From NCBI GenBank assembly GCA_002499525.1, contig DAMC01000039.1:2523-13114 (forward strand): 10,592 nt of DNA, written 5' to 3'. Below the pieces are notes generated by a model that had not been told where the DNA came from, did no database searches, and saw only the letters and a program-made list of their open reading frames with translations. This document shows, in pieces, positions 1 through 7,753 of the stretch; the stretch's first letter is position 1; every line of letters begins with the position of its first letter. A program made the position numbers and the translations under genes. This DNA is from Nitrosopumilales archaeon UBA218 (GTDB lineage: Archaea; Thermoproteota; Nitrososphaeria; Nitrososphaerales; Nitrosopumilaceae).

Positions 1-2523
1 AATCCTCCAACATCAAAAAGATTTGATTATACTGAAGCTTGGAAACAAGTAGAATCATTTTTTGTTAGAAATGGACATGCTTCAATTAGCAGATATCCAG
101 TTGTGTGCAGATGGCGAGATGATCTTTATTTCACAATCGCCTCAATTGTAGACTTTCAAAGAGTCATGGGTTCCAAAGTAGTTTTTGAGTTCCCTGCAAA
201 TCCATTGGTAGTACCTCAAACATGTTTACGATTCAAGGATATTGAGAATGTCGGTGTCACAGGAAGACATTTTTCAAGCTTTTGCATGATTGGTCAGCAC
301 AGCATACCCAACGATAAGGGTTATTGGAAAGACGAATGCGTTGATCTAGATTTTAGATTGCTCACAGAATCTTTTGGAATCAACAAAAATGAAATCACAT
401 TTGTCGAGGATGTCTGGGCTGGAGGGGGTTCTTTTGGTTCATCATTAGAGTATTACGTTAGAGGATTAGAGCTTGGAAACGCAGTCTTTACAGAATTCCA
501 AGGAGAGCTTGGAAATCACACCACCTTAGACCAGAAAATTATAGACATGGGTGCTGGGCTAGAACGATTTGCATGGATAACTATGGGAACCCCAACTGCC
601 TACGATTGTTGTTTTGGGCCAATAACACAGCAATTATTTGGCAAGGTGGGTATTGATGCTGATTCAGGAATTCTAACAAAATATTTCACAGAGATTGCAA
701 GGAATTTAGAAAAGTTTCCAGACTTGTCCCAAGTAAGAAAATCCGCAATCAAGGCATCAAATATCTCAGAGAATGATTTGAGTAAGATGATTGCGCCATT
801 AGAAGGACTATACATGATTGCTGATCATCTCCGTACTTTGATCTTTGCAATATCTGATGGGGCTCTGCCAAGCAATGTAGGTGGCGGGTATAATCTCAGA
901 ATCATACTCCGAAGAATAATGGCTACAATAGACAGATTAGGACTAAAATTAGATCTTGATGAGTTAATAGATTCCCATATCGACTATTTGAAAAAAACAT
1001 ACCCAGAGCTGGAGCAATATAGATCTGAGGTCAAGACAATCATCAATATCGAAGTTGGTAGATATCACGAATCAAAATCAAGAATGGGAAAAATTGCCCA
1101 GAATTTGAAAGCACAAAAAAAGACGCTCAGTGTTGATGATATGATCAGATTGTACGAGTCAGACGGAGTCACACCGGATTATCTCAAAGAATACGATGTT
1201 ATTTCAGAAATCCCAGATAGCTTCTACAGCGGCTTGTCTGAACTTCACCAATCTGAAAAGAAAAAGTCTGCAGAAGAATTTGATTTGGCTGGGTTGCCTG
1301 AAACAGAGATGTTGTTCTACAAGGATGATCCTGTAAGATTTGATGCCAAGGTTCTCAAAGTGATTAAAAACAGATTTGTGGTTCTAGACAGAACTTCATT
1401 TTACGCCAGAGGTGGGGGACAAGAACCAGATCACGGTAAAATCAATGGTCAAGAAGTGATCGATGTTACTAAACATGCAAATGTTGTCTTGCATGAGATC
1501 AAGGGGATTTCTCCTCAAGAGGGCTTCATTGTTTCTTGTGAGATCGATCCACTTCGAAGAATCAGTATAACAAAGCACCATACCAGCACCCATGTGGTAA
1601 ACTCCTCTGCAAGAAATGTTCTTGGTTCATGGGTGTGGCAACATTCTGCTTTCAAGGATAAAGATTACGGAAGGATTGACATCACGCACCATTCTGGTCT
1701 GACTGATGATGAGGTTAGAAAAATAGAAGGCTTTGCCAATAGCATCATCCAAAAAAATTATCCTGTGACCATACAAGAATACGAACGAGGTCAGGCTGAA
1801 CAAAAATTCGGTTTTAGAATTTACCAAGGAGGAGTCGTCCCAGTGAAGGCAGTGAGAATAGTTAGAATTGAGGATTTTGATGTAGAAGCTTGTGGTGGAA
1901 CCCACGTCAAAAGAACCGGGGATCTTGGATTGATAAAAATAACCAAGACTGAAAGAATTCAAGATGGAGTGATTCGTTTAGAATTCGTCTCTGGACAGGC
2001 AGCAATAGACTTTGTTCAGAAACAGGAAGGGGACGTAATGTCAATCATCAAATCACTAGGTACTAACCGAGACAAGCTTCTAAAATCATTCGAGCATGCG
2101 ATGACAGATTCTGAGACTGCAAAGAAAAAGCTGAAGCAGTTGATCAAAAGAACAAGCACCACTTCTGCAAAGGATGTCATCAACTCTGCCAAGAGTTTGG
2201 GGCCAGTCAAATTCTATCACATCATAGATGAAGAATTGGATGAAGAGTTTCACATTGCAGTAGGCGATGAGGCAATCAAGAACGACAATACTTTATTGTA
2301 TTGTGCGTTGATTGTAAAGGGTTCAGGAATTAGGATAATCGTATTTGCCGGAGACAATGCCATATGCAAGGCAGGCGATCTTGTAAAAGAAATTTCTTTG
2401 AAACTAGGTGGTTCTGGTGGAGGAGATTCCAGATTTGGTCAGGGTGGAGGTAAAGATATGTCTAAACTATCTGATGCAATCAATCATGCCGAGTTTTTAA
2501 TAAAAAAGACAGTGAACATATGA
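1..2523 (+). CDS. alaS: Alanyl-tRNA synthetase, archaeal type (5' end outside window)
   Basis: Charges tRNA-Ala with alanine and hydrolyses mischarged Ser/Gly-tRNA-Ala in the cytoplasm. The frame is open from base 1, and codons before 103 already encode AlaRS sequence (the stretch leading to RYPVV and RWRDDLYF), so the gene begins upstream and the GTG at 103 is not a start; roughly 60 N-terminal residues seem to be missing. Numbering residues from base 1, the class II catalytic core fills the first third, with motif 2 around LRFKDIENVG and motif 3 as GAGLER. The editing domain carries HxxxH (H527, H531) and CxxxH (C631, H635), the four zinc ligands of AlaRS/AlaX editing sites. A glycine-rich DHHA1 stretch (GGSGGGDSRFGQGGG, near residue 803) ends the protein. 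The stop TGA overlaps the leuS ATG (ATGA), implying co-transcription and translational coupling. Codon and base use match the neighbours. Identification is firm. Confidence 0.97.
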   Translation, partial: NPPTSKRFDYTEAWKQVESFFVRNGHASISRYPVVCRWRDDLYFTIASIVDFQRVMGSKVVFEFPANPLVVPQTCLRFKDIENVGVTGRHFSSFCMIGQHSIPNDKGYWKDECVDLDFRLLTESFGINKNEITFVEDVWAGGGSFGSSLEYYVRGLELGNAVFTEFQGELGNHTTLDQKIIDMGAGLERFAWITMGTPTAYDCCFGPITQQLFGKVGIDADSGILTKYFTEIARNLEKFPDLSQVRKSAIKASNISENDLSKMIAPLEGLYMIADHLRTLIFAISDGALPSNVGGGYNLRIILRRIMATIDRLGLKLDLDELIDSHIDYLKKTYPELEQYRSEVKTIINIEVGRYHESKSRMGKIAQNLKAQKKTLSVDDMIRLYESDGVTPDYLKEYDVISEIPDSFYSGLSELHQSEKKKSAEEFDLAGLPETEMLFYKDDPVRFDAKVLKVIKNRFVVLDRTSFYARGGGQEPDHGKINGQEVIDVTKHANVVLHEIKGISPQEGFIVSCEIDPLRRISITKHHTSTHVVNSSARNVLGSWVWQHSAFKDKDYGRIDITHHSGLTDDEVRKIEGFANSIIQKNYPVTIQEYERGQAEQKFGFRIYQGGVVPVKAVRIVRIEDFDVEACGGTHVKRTGDLGLIKITKTERIQDGVIRLEFVSGQAAIDFVQKQEGDVMSIIKSLGTNRDKLLKSFEHAMTDSETAKKKLKQLIKRTSTTSAKDVINSAKSLGPVKFYHIIDEELDEEFHIAVGDEAIKNDNTLLYCALIVKGSGIRIIVFAGDNAICKAGDLVKEISLKLGGSGGGDSRFGQGGGKDMSKLSDAINHAEFLIKKTVNI

Positions 2524-5366
2524 TTTCGTGGGATAGTATTGAAACAAAGTGGCGCACAAAGTGGAACCAATCCAAGGAATTTGAAATAGAGCCAGACAAT
2601 CGTCCAAAAAAGTTCATCACAGTCGCATACCCTTATCCAAATTCTCCACAACATATCGGACATGGTAGAACATACACATTGGCTGATGTCCACGCCCGAT
2701 TTTTGCGCATGAAAGGCTTCAATACTTTATTTCCCATGGGATTCCATTATACTGGCACACCAATTCTTGGAATGGCAAAACGTGTCCAAGAGGGAGAACG
2801 TGAGTTAATAGAGAATTTTGAGAAACTATATCATGTTCCACCTCAAACAATTAAGGAGTTTGTCGAACCAGTCAAAATAGCTGATTATTTTCATGAGGAA
2901 ATCAAACATGGAATGATAGAAATGGGTTATTCCATTGATTGGCGAAGAGAATTCACAACAATCGATCCTGTCTATAAAAAATTCATCGAGTGGCAATTTA
3001 GAAAACTCAAATCACTAAATTTTGTAATACAAGGATCACATCCAGTAGGTTGGTGCCCCAAGGATCAAAATCCTGTATCGCAGCACGATACACTTGGTGA
3101 TGTAGAGCCAGATTTTACCGAGTATATTTTGGTAAAATTCCGTCTTGACGACATGATAATTCCAACTGCTACTTTACGTCCAGAAACAATCTTTGGTGTC
3201 ACAAACCTTTGGATAAATCCGAAAATAACATACAAAAAAGTAAGAGTCAATGACGAAAACTGGATTGTCAGTCCAGAATGCGCCTACAAATTAGAATTTC
3301 TAAATAAATCTGTAGAGGTAATTTCAGAAGTTTCTGGTGCAGAGTTAGTTGGTAAAACAGTATCAGTCTTGGATAAAAAAATCCCAATGTTTCCAGCAAG
3401 CTTTGTAGAATCTCAGACTGGAACAGGCATAGTGATGTCAGTTCCTGCCCACGCTCCATTTGACTATCAAGCTTTGATTGATTATCAAAAACAAAATTCT
3501 GCAATTAACATAAAACCTATCGCAATTATCAAAACAGAAGGGCTTGGCGAGATTCCAGCCAAAGAAATTGTTGAAAAACTAGGAATAACTAACCAAGAAG
3601 ACTCGAAACTTGATGAGGCTACAAACGAGGTCTATTCCAAAGAGTTCTACTCTGGAGTTCTAAGAGAGAACACGGGCAAGTTTGCAGGTCTTAAAGTTTC
3701 AGAAGCTAAAGACACCATTAAAACATGGTTATCAGAGTTGAAAAATTCTGATATTTTACTAGAGTTGAATGATGGTCCCATCAGATGTAGATGTGGTGCT
3801 GAATGTGTTGTTAAGTTACTCAACAATCAGTGGTTTTTGAATTATCTTGATAAGGATTGGAAAAACAAAACAAACCAATGCTTTGATAAAATGAGCATCT
3901 TACCAAATGAAATTAGAACCGAGTTTAATTACGTGGTAGGTTGGTTACGACAACGTGCATGCGCAAGACAGCACGGTCTTGGTACAAAATTACCATGGGA
4001 TCAAAACTGGATTGTTGAGAGTTTATCAGATTCTGTGATTTACATGGCATATTATGTACTTGCAAAATATGTTAATTCTAGCCAATTAAAAGCAGATTCA
4101 TTATCAGATGAATTCTTCGAGTTTGTATTTTATGGAATTGGTGAACTAAAACAGATCTCAATAAAATGCAATGTTCCAGAAGATACATTATCACAGATTC
4201 GAGACGATTTCGTATACTTTTATCCCGTTGACGCAAGACATTCGGGACGTGACCTAGTTCCAAATCATTTAACGTTTTTTGTTCTGAATCATGTTGCCAT
4301 ATTCCCAGAGGAACTTTGGCCAAAACAGATTGTCGTAAACGGTTCTGTCCTCATGGATGGTAAGAAAATGTCAAAATCAATGGGAAACATAATCCCATTG
4401 AGAAAAGCAATCAAGGAATATGGTGCTGATCCAATTCGACTCGCAATAATAATCTCTGCAGAATTACTCCAAGATGCGGATTTCAATTTGGAATCTGTCA
4501 ATACAATAAAGAACAAGCTTGAAGCAATCTACGAGGATTGTAATAAATACAAACCAGGAATGCCTCAGACTCTGCAATCAGAAGACAAATGGATTTTGGG
4601 TAGATTAAACAATTTGATAATCGAGACAACAGCTGCCGTTGAAAAGATGAGGCTAAGGGAGGCATTGCACCATATTTTATTTGCATTTGAATCAGATTTA
4701 CAGTGGTATCTCAAAAGAATCGACGCTAAAGAACGTGAAGAGTTTTCTGGAATACTCCACAAGTTACTAAGCGTCAGAGTTGCAATGTTGTCACCATTTG
4801 CTCCACATATTGCAGAAGAAATGTGGGAAAGATTAGGTAATTCAGGCCTCGTATCCAGATCAGCTTGGCCAGTACCAGATAATTCCACAGAATCAATCTC
4901 TGTTCAATCAGAGGAGTTGTTACACTCCACGATGGAAGATATCAAAAATGTGCTCAAGGTAACAAAAATGAATCCCCAAAAAATAGTTCTATACACTGCA
5001 GACTCGTGGAAAGTGAAGGCTTTTCGTAAAATTGCTTCGAGTGTTTTAGCTGGCCAGACAAATATCGGAGCGATAATTAAAGAACTAATCGCGGATCCAC
5101 AAACTGAAAATATCAAAAAGGATCCGGATTTTGTGAAAAAATCCGTTAATTCCATACTATCAGAATCGGCCGAAATAAGAAAGCTTCGTGTTGAATTAGA
5201 ACCAATTAACGAAAAATCCATCCTATCTTCAGAATTATCCTCTCTGATCAAAAAAGAATACGGTGTAAACATAGAGGTCTTTGAAGAATCAGATTCAACA
5301 AAATATGATCCCAAGAACAAGGCAAAAATGGCAAGGCCCTTCAAACCTGCACTATTCATAGAATAA
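2520..5366 (+). CDS. leuS: Leucyl-tRNA synthetase, archaeal type
   Basis: Class I synthetase that attaches leucine to tRNA-Leu and edits non-cognate amino acids. It is complete at 948 residues, the normal size for archaeal LeuRS. Visible signatures in order: HIGH at residues 45-48; a WCPKDQNPV zinc-type segment near 180; the CP1 editing domain with threonine-rich TLRPET (218-223) and the conserved editing aspartate D315 in VPAHAPFD; a second Cys cluster CRCGAEC near 420; a GWLRQRACARQHGLG core segment; KMSKS at 616-620; and an anticodon-binding domain containing SPFAPHIAEEMWERLG. The C-terminal extension is rich in Lys, Glu and Ser, as in archaeal enzymes that contact the long variable arm of tRNA-Leu. 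The ATG overlaps the alaS stop in an ATGA junction and no separate promoter is seen, so leuS is probably expressed from the alaS transcript. HIGH, KMSKS and the editing motifs all look intact. Confidence 0.98.
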   Translation: MISWDSIETKWRTKWNQSKEFEIEPDNRPKKFITVAYPYPNSPQHIGHGRTYTLADVHARFLRMKGFNTLFPMGFHYTGTPILGMAKRVQEGERELIENFEKLYHVPPQTIKEFVEPVKIADYFHEEIKHGMIEMGYSIDWRREFTTIDPVYKKFIEWQFRKLKSLNFVIQGSHPVGWCPKDQNPVSQHDTLGDVEPDFTEYILVKFRLDDMIIPTATLRPETIFGVTNLWINPKITYKKVRVNDENWIVSPECAYKLEFLNKSVEVISEVSGAELVGKTVSVLDKKIPMFPASFVESQTGTGIVMSVPAHAPFDYQALIDYQKQNSAINIKPIAIIKTEGLGEIPAKEIVEKLGITNQEDSKLDEATNEVYSKEFYSGVLRENTGKFAGLKVSEAKDTIKTWLSELKNSDILLELNDGPIRCRCGAECVVKLLNNQWFLNYLDKDWKNKTNQCFDKMSILPNEIRTEFNYVVGWLRQRACARQHGLGTKLPWDQNWIVESLSDSVIYMAYYVLAKYVNSSQLKADSLSDEFFEFVFYGIGELKQISIKCNVPEDTLSQIRDDFVYFYPVDARHSGRDLVPNHLTFFVLNHVAIFPEELWPKQIVVNGSVLMDGKKMSKSMGNIIPLRKAIKEYGADPIRLAIIISAELLQDADFNLESVNTIKNKLEAIYEDCNKYKPGMPQTLQSEDKWILGRLNNLIIETTAAVEKMRLREALHHILFAFESDLQWYLKRIDAKEREEFSGILHKLLSVRVAMLSPFAPHIAEEMWERLGNSGLVSRSAWPVPDNSTESISVQSEELLHSTMEDIKNVLKVTKMNPQKIVLYTADSWKVKAFRKIASSVLAGQTNIGAIIKELIADPQTENIKKDPDFVKKSVNSILSESAEIRKLRVELEPINEKSILSSELSSLIKKEYGVNIEVFEESDSTKYDPKNKAKMARPFKPALFIE

Positions 5367-5377
5367 CACATATTCTA

Positions 5378-5384
5378 TTTATTA
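5378..5384 (+). promoter_or_regulatory. TATA-like box of the FAD oxidoreductase gene
   Basis: TTTATTA is centred about 26 bp before the ATG at 5407, in a 40-bp AT-rich gap after leuS. This is the spacing expected if transcription starts at or within a few bases of the start codon. No Shine-Dalgarno-like purine run precedes the ATG, which fits leaderless translation. It separates this gene from the alaS-leuS operon; start-site mapping has not been seen. Confidence 0.5.
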
Positions 5385-5406
5385 GACTAAAGTAAATTCC
5401 AGTTAC

Positions 5407-6417
5407 ATGAAAATTGCAGTAGTTGGAGTAGGGGTTGCCGGGGGATATTTGTTGTCCAGACTAAAAAAAGACCATGAAGTTGTCGGTTACGAGCGAATGA
5501 CTGAGCAAAACCATGATTCCATATGTGCTTGGGGTACATGTGCGACCGAGATGAGAGATCTCTGTTCCAAGTCAGGAATTAATTTTGATGATTTCATAAT
5601 TCATCATGGTAAAGATATGCACATTGATATGAATAACAATGAAAGATTTGACATAAAGTTAAAGGGTTTGGTGACTTTTGATAAAATTGGACTGATAAAG
5701 AAAATGTCCGAAGGTGTCAAGATACACTATGGTGTTGCTCCAAAACTAGAAGATTTAGAAAAAGAATACGATATGATAATTGATTGTACTGGGTTCTATC
5801 GTAGCTATTTACCAAAGATAGAAAAAGACTTTTTCTTGCCAACATATCAATACAAAATTCAGTATGAAGGAAAAATTCCAATTGATGATTTCTTTGTAAA
5901 ACCATTTGCCAAGATGACGGGTTATTTCTGGTATTTCCCACTAAATGACAACATGGCCCACATTGGTGCGGGAGATTATAAGAAAAATCATGTGGAGGAA
6001 ACAGACAAGTTCTTTAAAAAATACGGGGGAAAGATAACCAAGACCGTTGGACGTCCAATAAGACTGGCTACGCCCAATTTATGCGAACCATTCTACCATG
6101 GTAAGGTAGTAGGAGTAGGCGAATCCATTGGTACCGTCTATCCATTATTGGGGGAGGGGATCATTCCAAGTATGGTATGTGCAGATATTTTTGTTAGAAA
6201 TATGAATAATCTTCCTAAATATCGAGAAGAAGTACTCAAATATTTTTCAATTTATGGAAAAGTTTTGAATTTTGTTAGAGCAAAGATGCATGGAAATTTA
6301 TCAATTATTCGTAGCCTGGCAGATTTGATTTCAATTTTCCGTTATATGAAGAAAAATGAAACTCGTTTTGGCATGGAAGTACATATGCGTGATTTGATCA
6401 AAGTAGCAAAAGCATAG
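5407..6417 (+). CDS. FAD-dependent oxidoreductase, geranylgeranyl-reductase-like
   Basis: Predicted flavoprotein of the geranylgeranyl reductase / digeranylgeranylglycerophospholipid reductase superfamily, which saturates isoprenoid double bonds in archaeal lipids or quinones; the substrate here is unknown. The N-terminus is a Rossmann dinucleotide site, GVGVAG (7-12), followed by E29 after the second strand, the usual ribose-binding acid. A DCTG segment (126-129) corresponds to the mid-protein FAD contact. YFWYFP (173-178) matches the family's substrate-side signature. The second FAD motif reads GESIGTVYPLLGEGI (238-252), where many relatives have GDAAG...P..GEGI, so the usual Asp is Glu. 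Cysteines cluster at 40, 45 and 53, near where several family members carry a redox-relevant Cys. At 336 residues it is shorter than typical archaeal GGR (about 390-450). It lies 40 bp after leuS with its own TATA-like element, and ends 21 bp from the convergent NRAMP gene. The family call is good; the reaction is inference. Confidence 0.8.
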   Translation: MKIAVVGVGVAGGYLLSRLKKDHEVVGYERMTEQNHDSICAWGTCATEMRDLCSKSGINFDDFIIHHGKDMHIDMNNNERFDIKLKGLVTFDKIGLIKKMSEGVKIHYGVAPKLEDLEKEYDMIIDCTGFYRSYLPKIEKDFFLPTYQYKIQYEGKIPIDDFFVKPFAKMTGYFWYFPLNDNMAHIGAGDYKKNHVEETDKFFKKYGGKITKTVGRPIRLATPNLCEPFYHGKVVGVGESIGTVYPLLGEGIIPSMVCADIFVRNMNNLPKYREEVLKYFSIYGKVLNFVRAKMHGNLSIIRSLADLISIFRYMKKNETRFGMEVHMRDLIKVAKA

Positions 6418-6438
6418 ATCATTTACCAAAATTAACAT

Positions 6439-7689
6439 TCACAATTTTAATCCAAACTGAAAAATTACCAATAACACATTCAGAATTATAATCACACCAA
6501 TACAGATTATCGCTAGAGTTTTTGTGAGTATTCTGTTTGAATAATCTGCACCCATGATCTTTTTGTTGTTAGTAAAGTATACCAGAGGTATAATCGTAAA
6601 TGGAAGCTGCAAACTAAGAATGACTTGGCTAATCACCAACAGATCCAAAGTATTGGCGCCATAATACAATGCAATGACTGCAGGAACAACAGTAATGGAG
6701 CGAATAACTAATCGACGTTTCCAAAGATTTGTTCTTAATTTTGTAAATCCCTCGAATATGACTTGACCAGAAAGTGTTGCAACTACAGATGATGCTATTC
6801 CGGATGCTAAAAGGGCAACCCCAAAAGCCAATCCAGATACATTTCCTAAGAGAGGACTCAGTGTTTGATATGCGGTTTGGATTGACTCTATGGCAAGATT
6901 TTTTTGGTAAAATGTTGCAGCAGACATTACTAAAATAGCCCCATTTATCAAACCAGCAAAAACCAAAGCAACTACTGTATCCATCAAAGAGAAACGGATT
7001 ATCCTCTTCGGCGTTTTCAAAACATCGAATATTGTCTTTCTTGTTTTAGTCATTGCCGAGTGCAAAAATATCGCATGTGGCATTACTGTTGCACCCAGGA
7101 TCCCTACTGCAATTATCAACGAATTATGGTTCAAACTTGGTACAACTGCATGGTATGCGATTTGGTTCCAATCAGGTTGTGCGAGATTGATTTCAATTAG
7201 ATATGCACAGCCGATCAAGACCATCATACCAATAATTACTGCTTCAATTTTTCTCATCCCAAACTTTTCCAGTCCCAAAATAAGTAATGTATCAAGACTT
7301 GCAAGCATTGCACCATAAATCAGTGGAATCTTGAATAGTAAAAATATCGCAATTGCTGCTCCCACTACTTCTGCAAGATCAGTTGCAATTACAGCAATTT
7401 CTGCTGATATCCAAAGTCCAATAGTTTTGTGTTTTGAGAAATTTTCCCTACAATTTTCTGATAGGCTCATTCCAGTTGCAATGCCAAGTTTGGAGGACAG
7501 GTATTGCATGAAGATACCAATCAAATTGCTCATCACCACTACCCATAACAAAGAATAGCCAAATTTGGAACCTGCCGCAATGTCAGTTCCCCAATTTCCA
7601 GGATCAACATAGGCTACACCGACAACAAGTCCCAATCCAATGAATTTGAGAAAATACAGTGTTTTTTGGCGGCCAGATATTTCAGACAT
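6439..7689 (-). CDS. mntH: NRAMP-family divalent metal (Mn/Fe) transporter
   Basis: Proton-coupled importer of Mn2+ or Fe2+ in the cytoplasmic membrane. At 416 residues it matches bacterial and archaeal MntH length and is almost wholly hydrophobic, with about eleven membrane segments. TM1 carries the metal-binding DPGN motif (D29-N32, in AYVDPGNWGTD). TM6 carries MPH (M203-H205, in GATVMPHAIFLHSA), whose Met is the soft ligand that favours transition metals over Ca or Mg. Both motifs are intact, arguing for a functional Mn/Fe transporter and against the Mg- or Al-type NRAMP relatives that lack this Met. The ATG at 7689 follows MntH-like N-terminal architecture. The gene lies 64 bp downstream of a same-strand antiporter, but the gap has its own TATA-like box and dense inverted repeats, so it is probably separately regulated, plausibly by a DtxR/MntR-type repressor. 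Family assignment is firm; metal preference is inferred. Confidence 0.95.
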   Translation of the reverse strand: MSEISGRQKTLYFLKFIGLGLVVGVAYVDPGNWGTDIAAGSKFGYSLLWVVVMSNLIGIFMQYLSSKLGIATGMSLSENCRENFSKHKTIGLWISAEIAVIATDLAEVVGAAIAIFLLFKIPLIYGAMLASLDTLLILGLEKFGMRKIEAVIIGMMVLIGCAYLIEINLAQPDWNQIAYHAVVPSLNHNSLIIAVGILGATVMPHAIFLHSAMTKTRKTIFDVLKTPKRIIRFSLMDTVVALVFAGLINGAILVMSAATFYQKNLAIESIQTAYQTLSPLLGNVSGLAFGVALLASGIASSVVATLSGQVIFEGFTKLRTNLWKRRLVIRSITVVPAVIALYYGANTLDLLVISQVILSLQLPFTIIPLVYFTNNKKIMGADYSNRILTKTLAIICIGVIIILNVLLVIFQFGLKL

Positions 7690-7744
7690 GCCTGAGTTTT
7701 TGATTAAGAATATTTTAGCTTATAGTAATATTCTTAGCTCAGGC
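7690..7744. promoter_or_regulatory. Nested inverted repeats in the NRAMP promoter
   Basis: An inner perfect 10-bp inverted repeat (TAAGAATATT, 7705-7714; AATATTCTTA, 7727-7736) encloses a 12-bp spacer that contains the TATA-like box. An outer 7-bp repeat (GCCTGAG, 7690-7696; CTCAGGC, 7738-7744) encloses both and abuts the NRAMP start codon. The arrangement would let a dimeric regulator cover the TATA region, or the stretch could fold as a hairpin at the end of the upstream antiporter transcript. The repeats are directly visible; the regulatory role is inferred. Confidence 0.6.
7719..7725 (-). promoter_or_regulatory. TATA-like box of the NRAMP gene
   Basis: Read on the minus strand this is CTATAAG, centred about 33 bp before the ATG at 7689. 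That spacing predicts a transcript with a leader of only about 5-10 nt. It sits in the spacer between the two 10-bp arms of the inner inverted repeat. Confidence 0.5.
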
Positions 7745-7747
7745 TAA
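7734..7747. promoter_or_regulatory. Palindromic operator candidate TTAGC-N4-GCTAA
   Basis: TTAGC and GCTAA form a dyad with a 4-bp spacer, immediately upstream of the NRAMP TATA-like box where TFB would bind. The TTAG/CTAA ends resemble half-sites of DtxR/MntR-family metal-responsive repressors, which often control NRAMP genes. A further TTTAGC half-site lies at 7714-7719. The identity of the binding protein is inference; no regulator gene is in this window. Confidence 0.45.
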
Positions 7748-7753
7748 ATTTTT

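Noticed and set aside
103..105. GTG at 103 as start of AlaRS
   Set aside because: The same frame is open from base 1 and upstream codons encode conserved AlaRS residues, so the gene is cut by the window edge.
4904..5371. 155-residue open frame on the minus strand opposite the LeuRS C-terminus
   Set aside because: It lies entirely within leuS coding sequence, has low-complexity Ser-rich composition and no recognisable domain; an antisense shadow.
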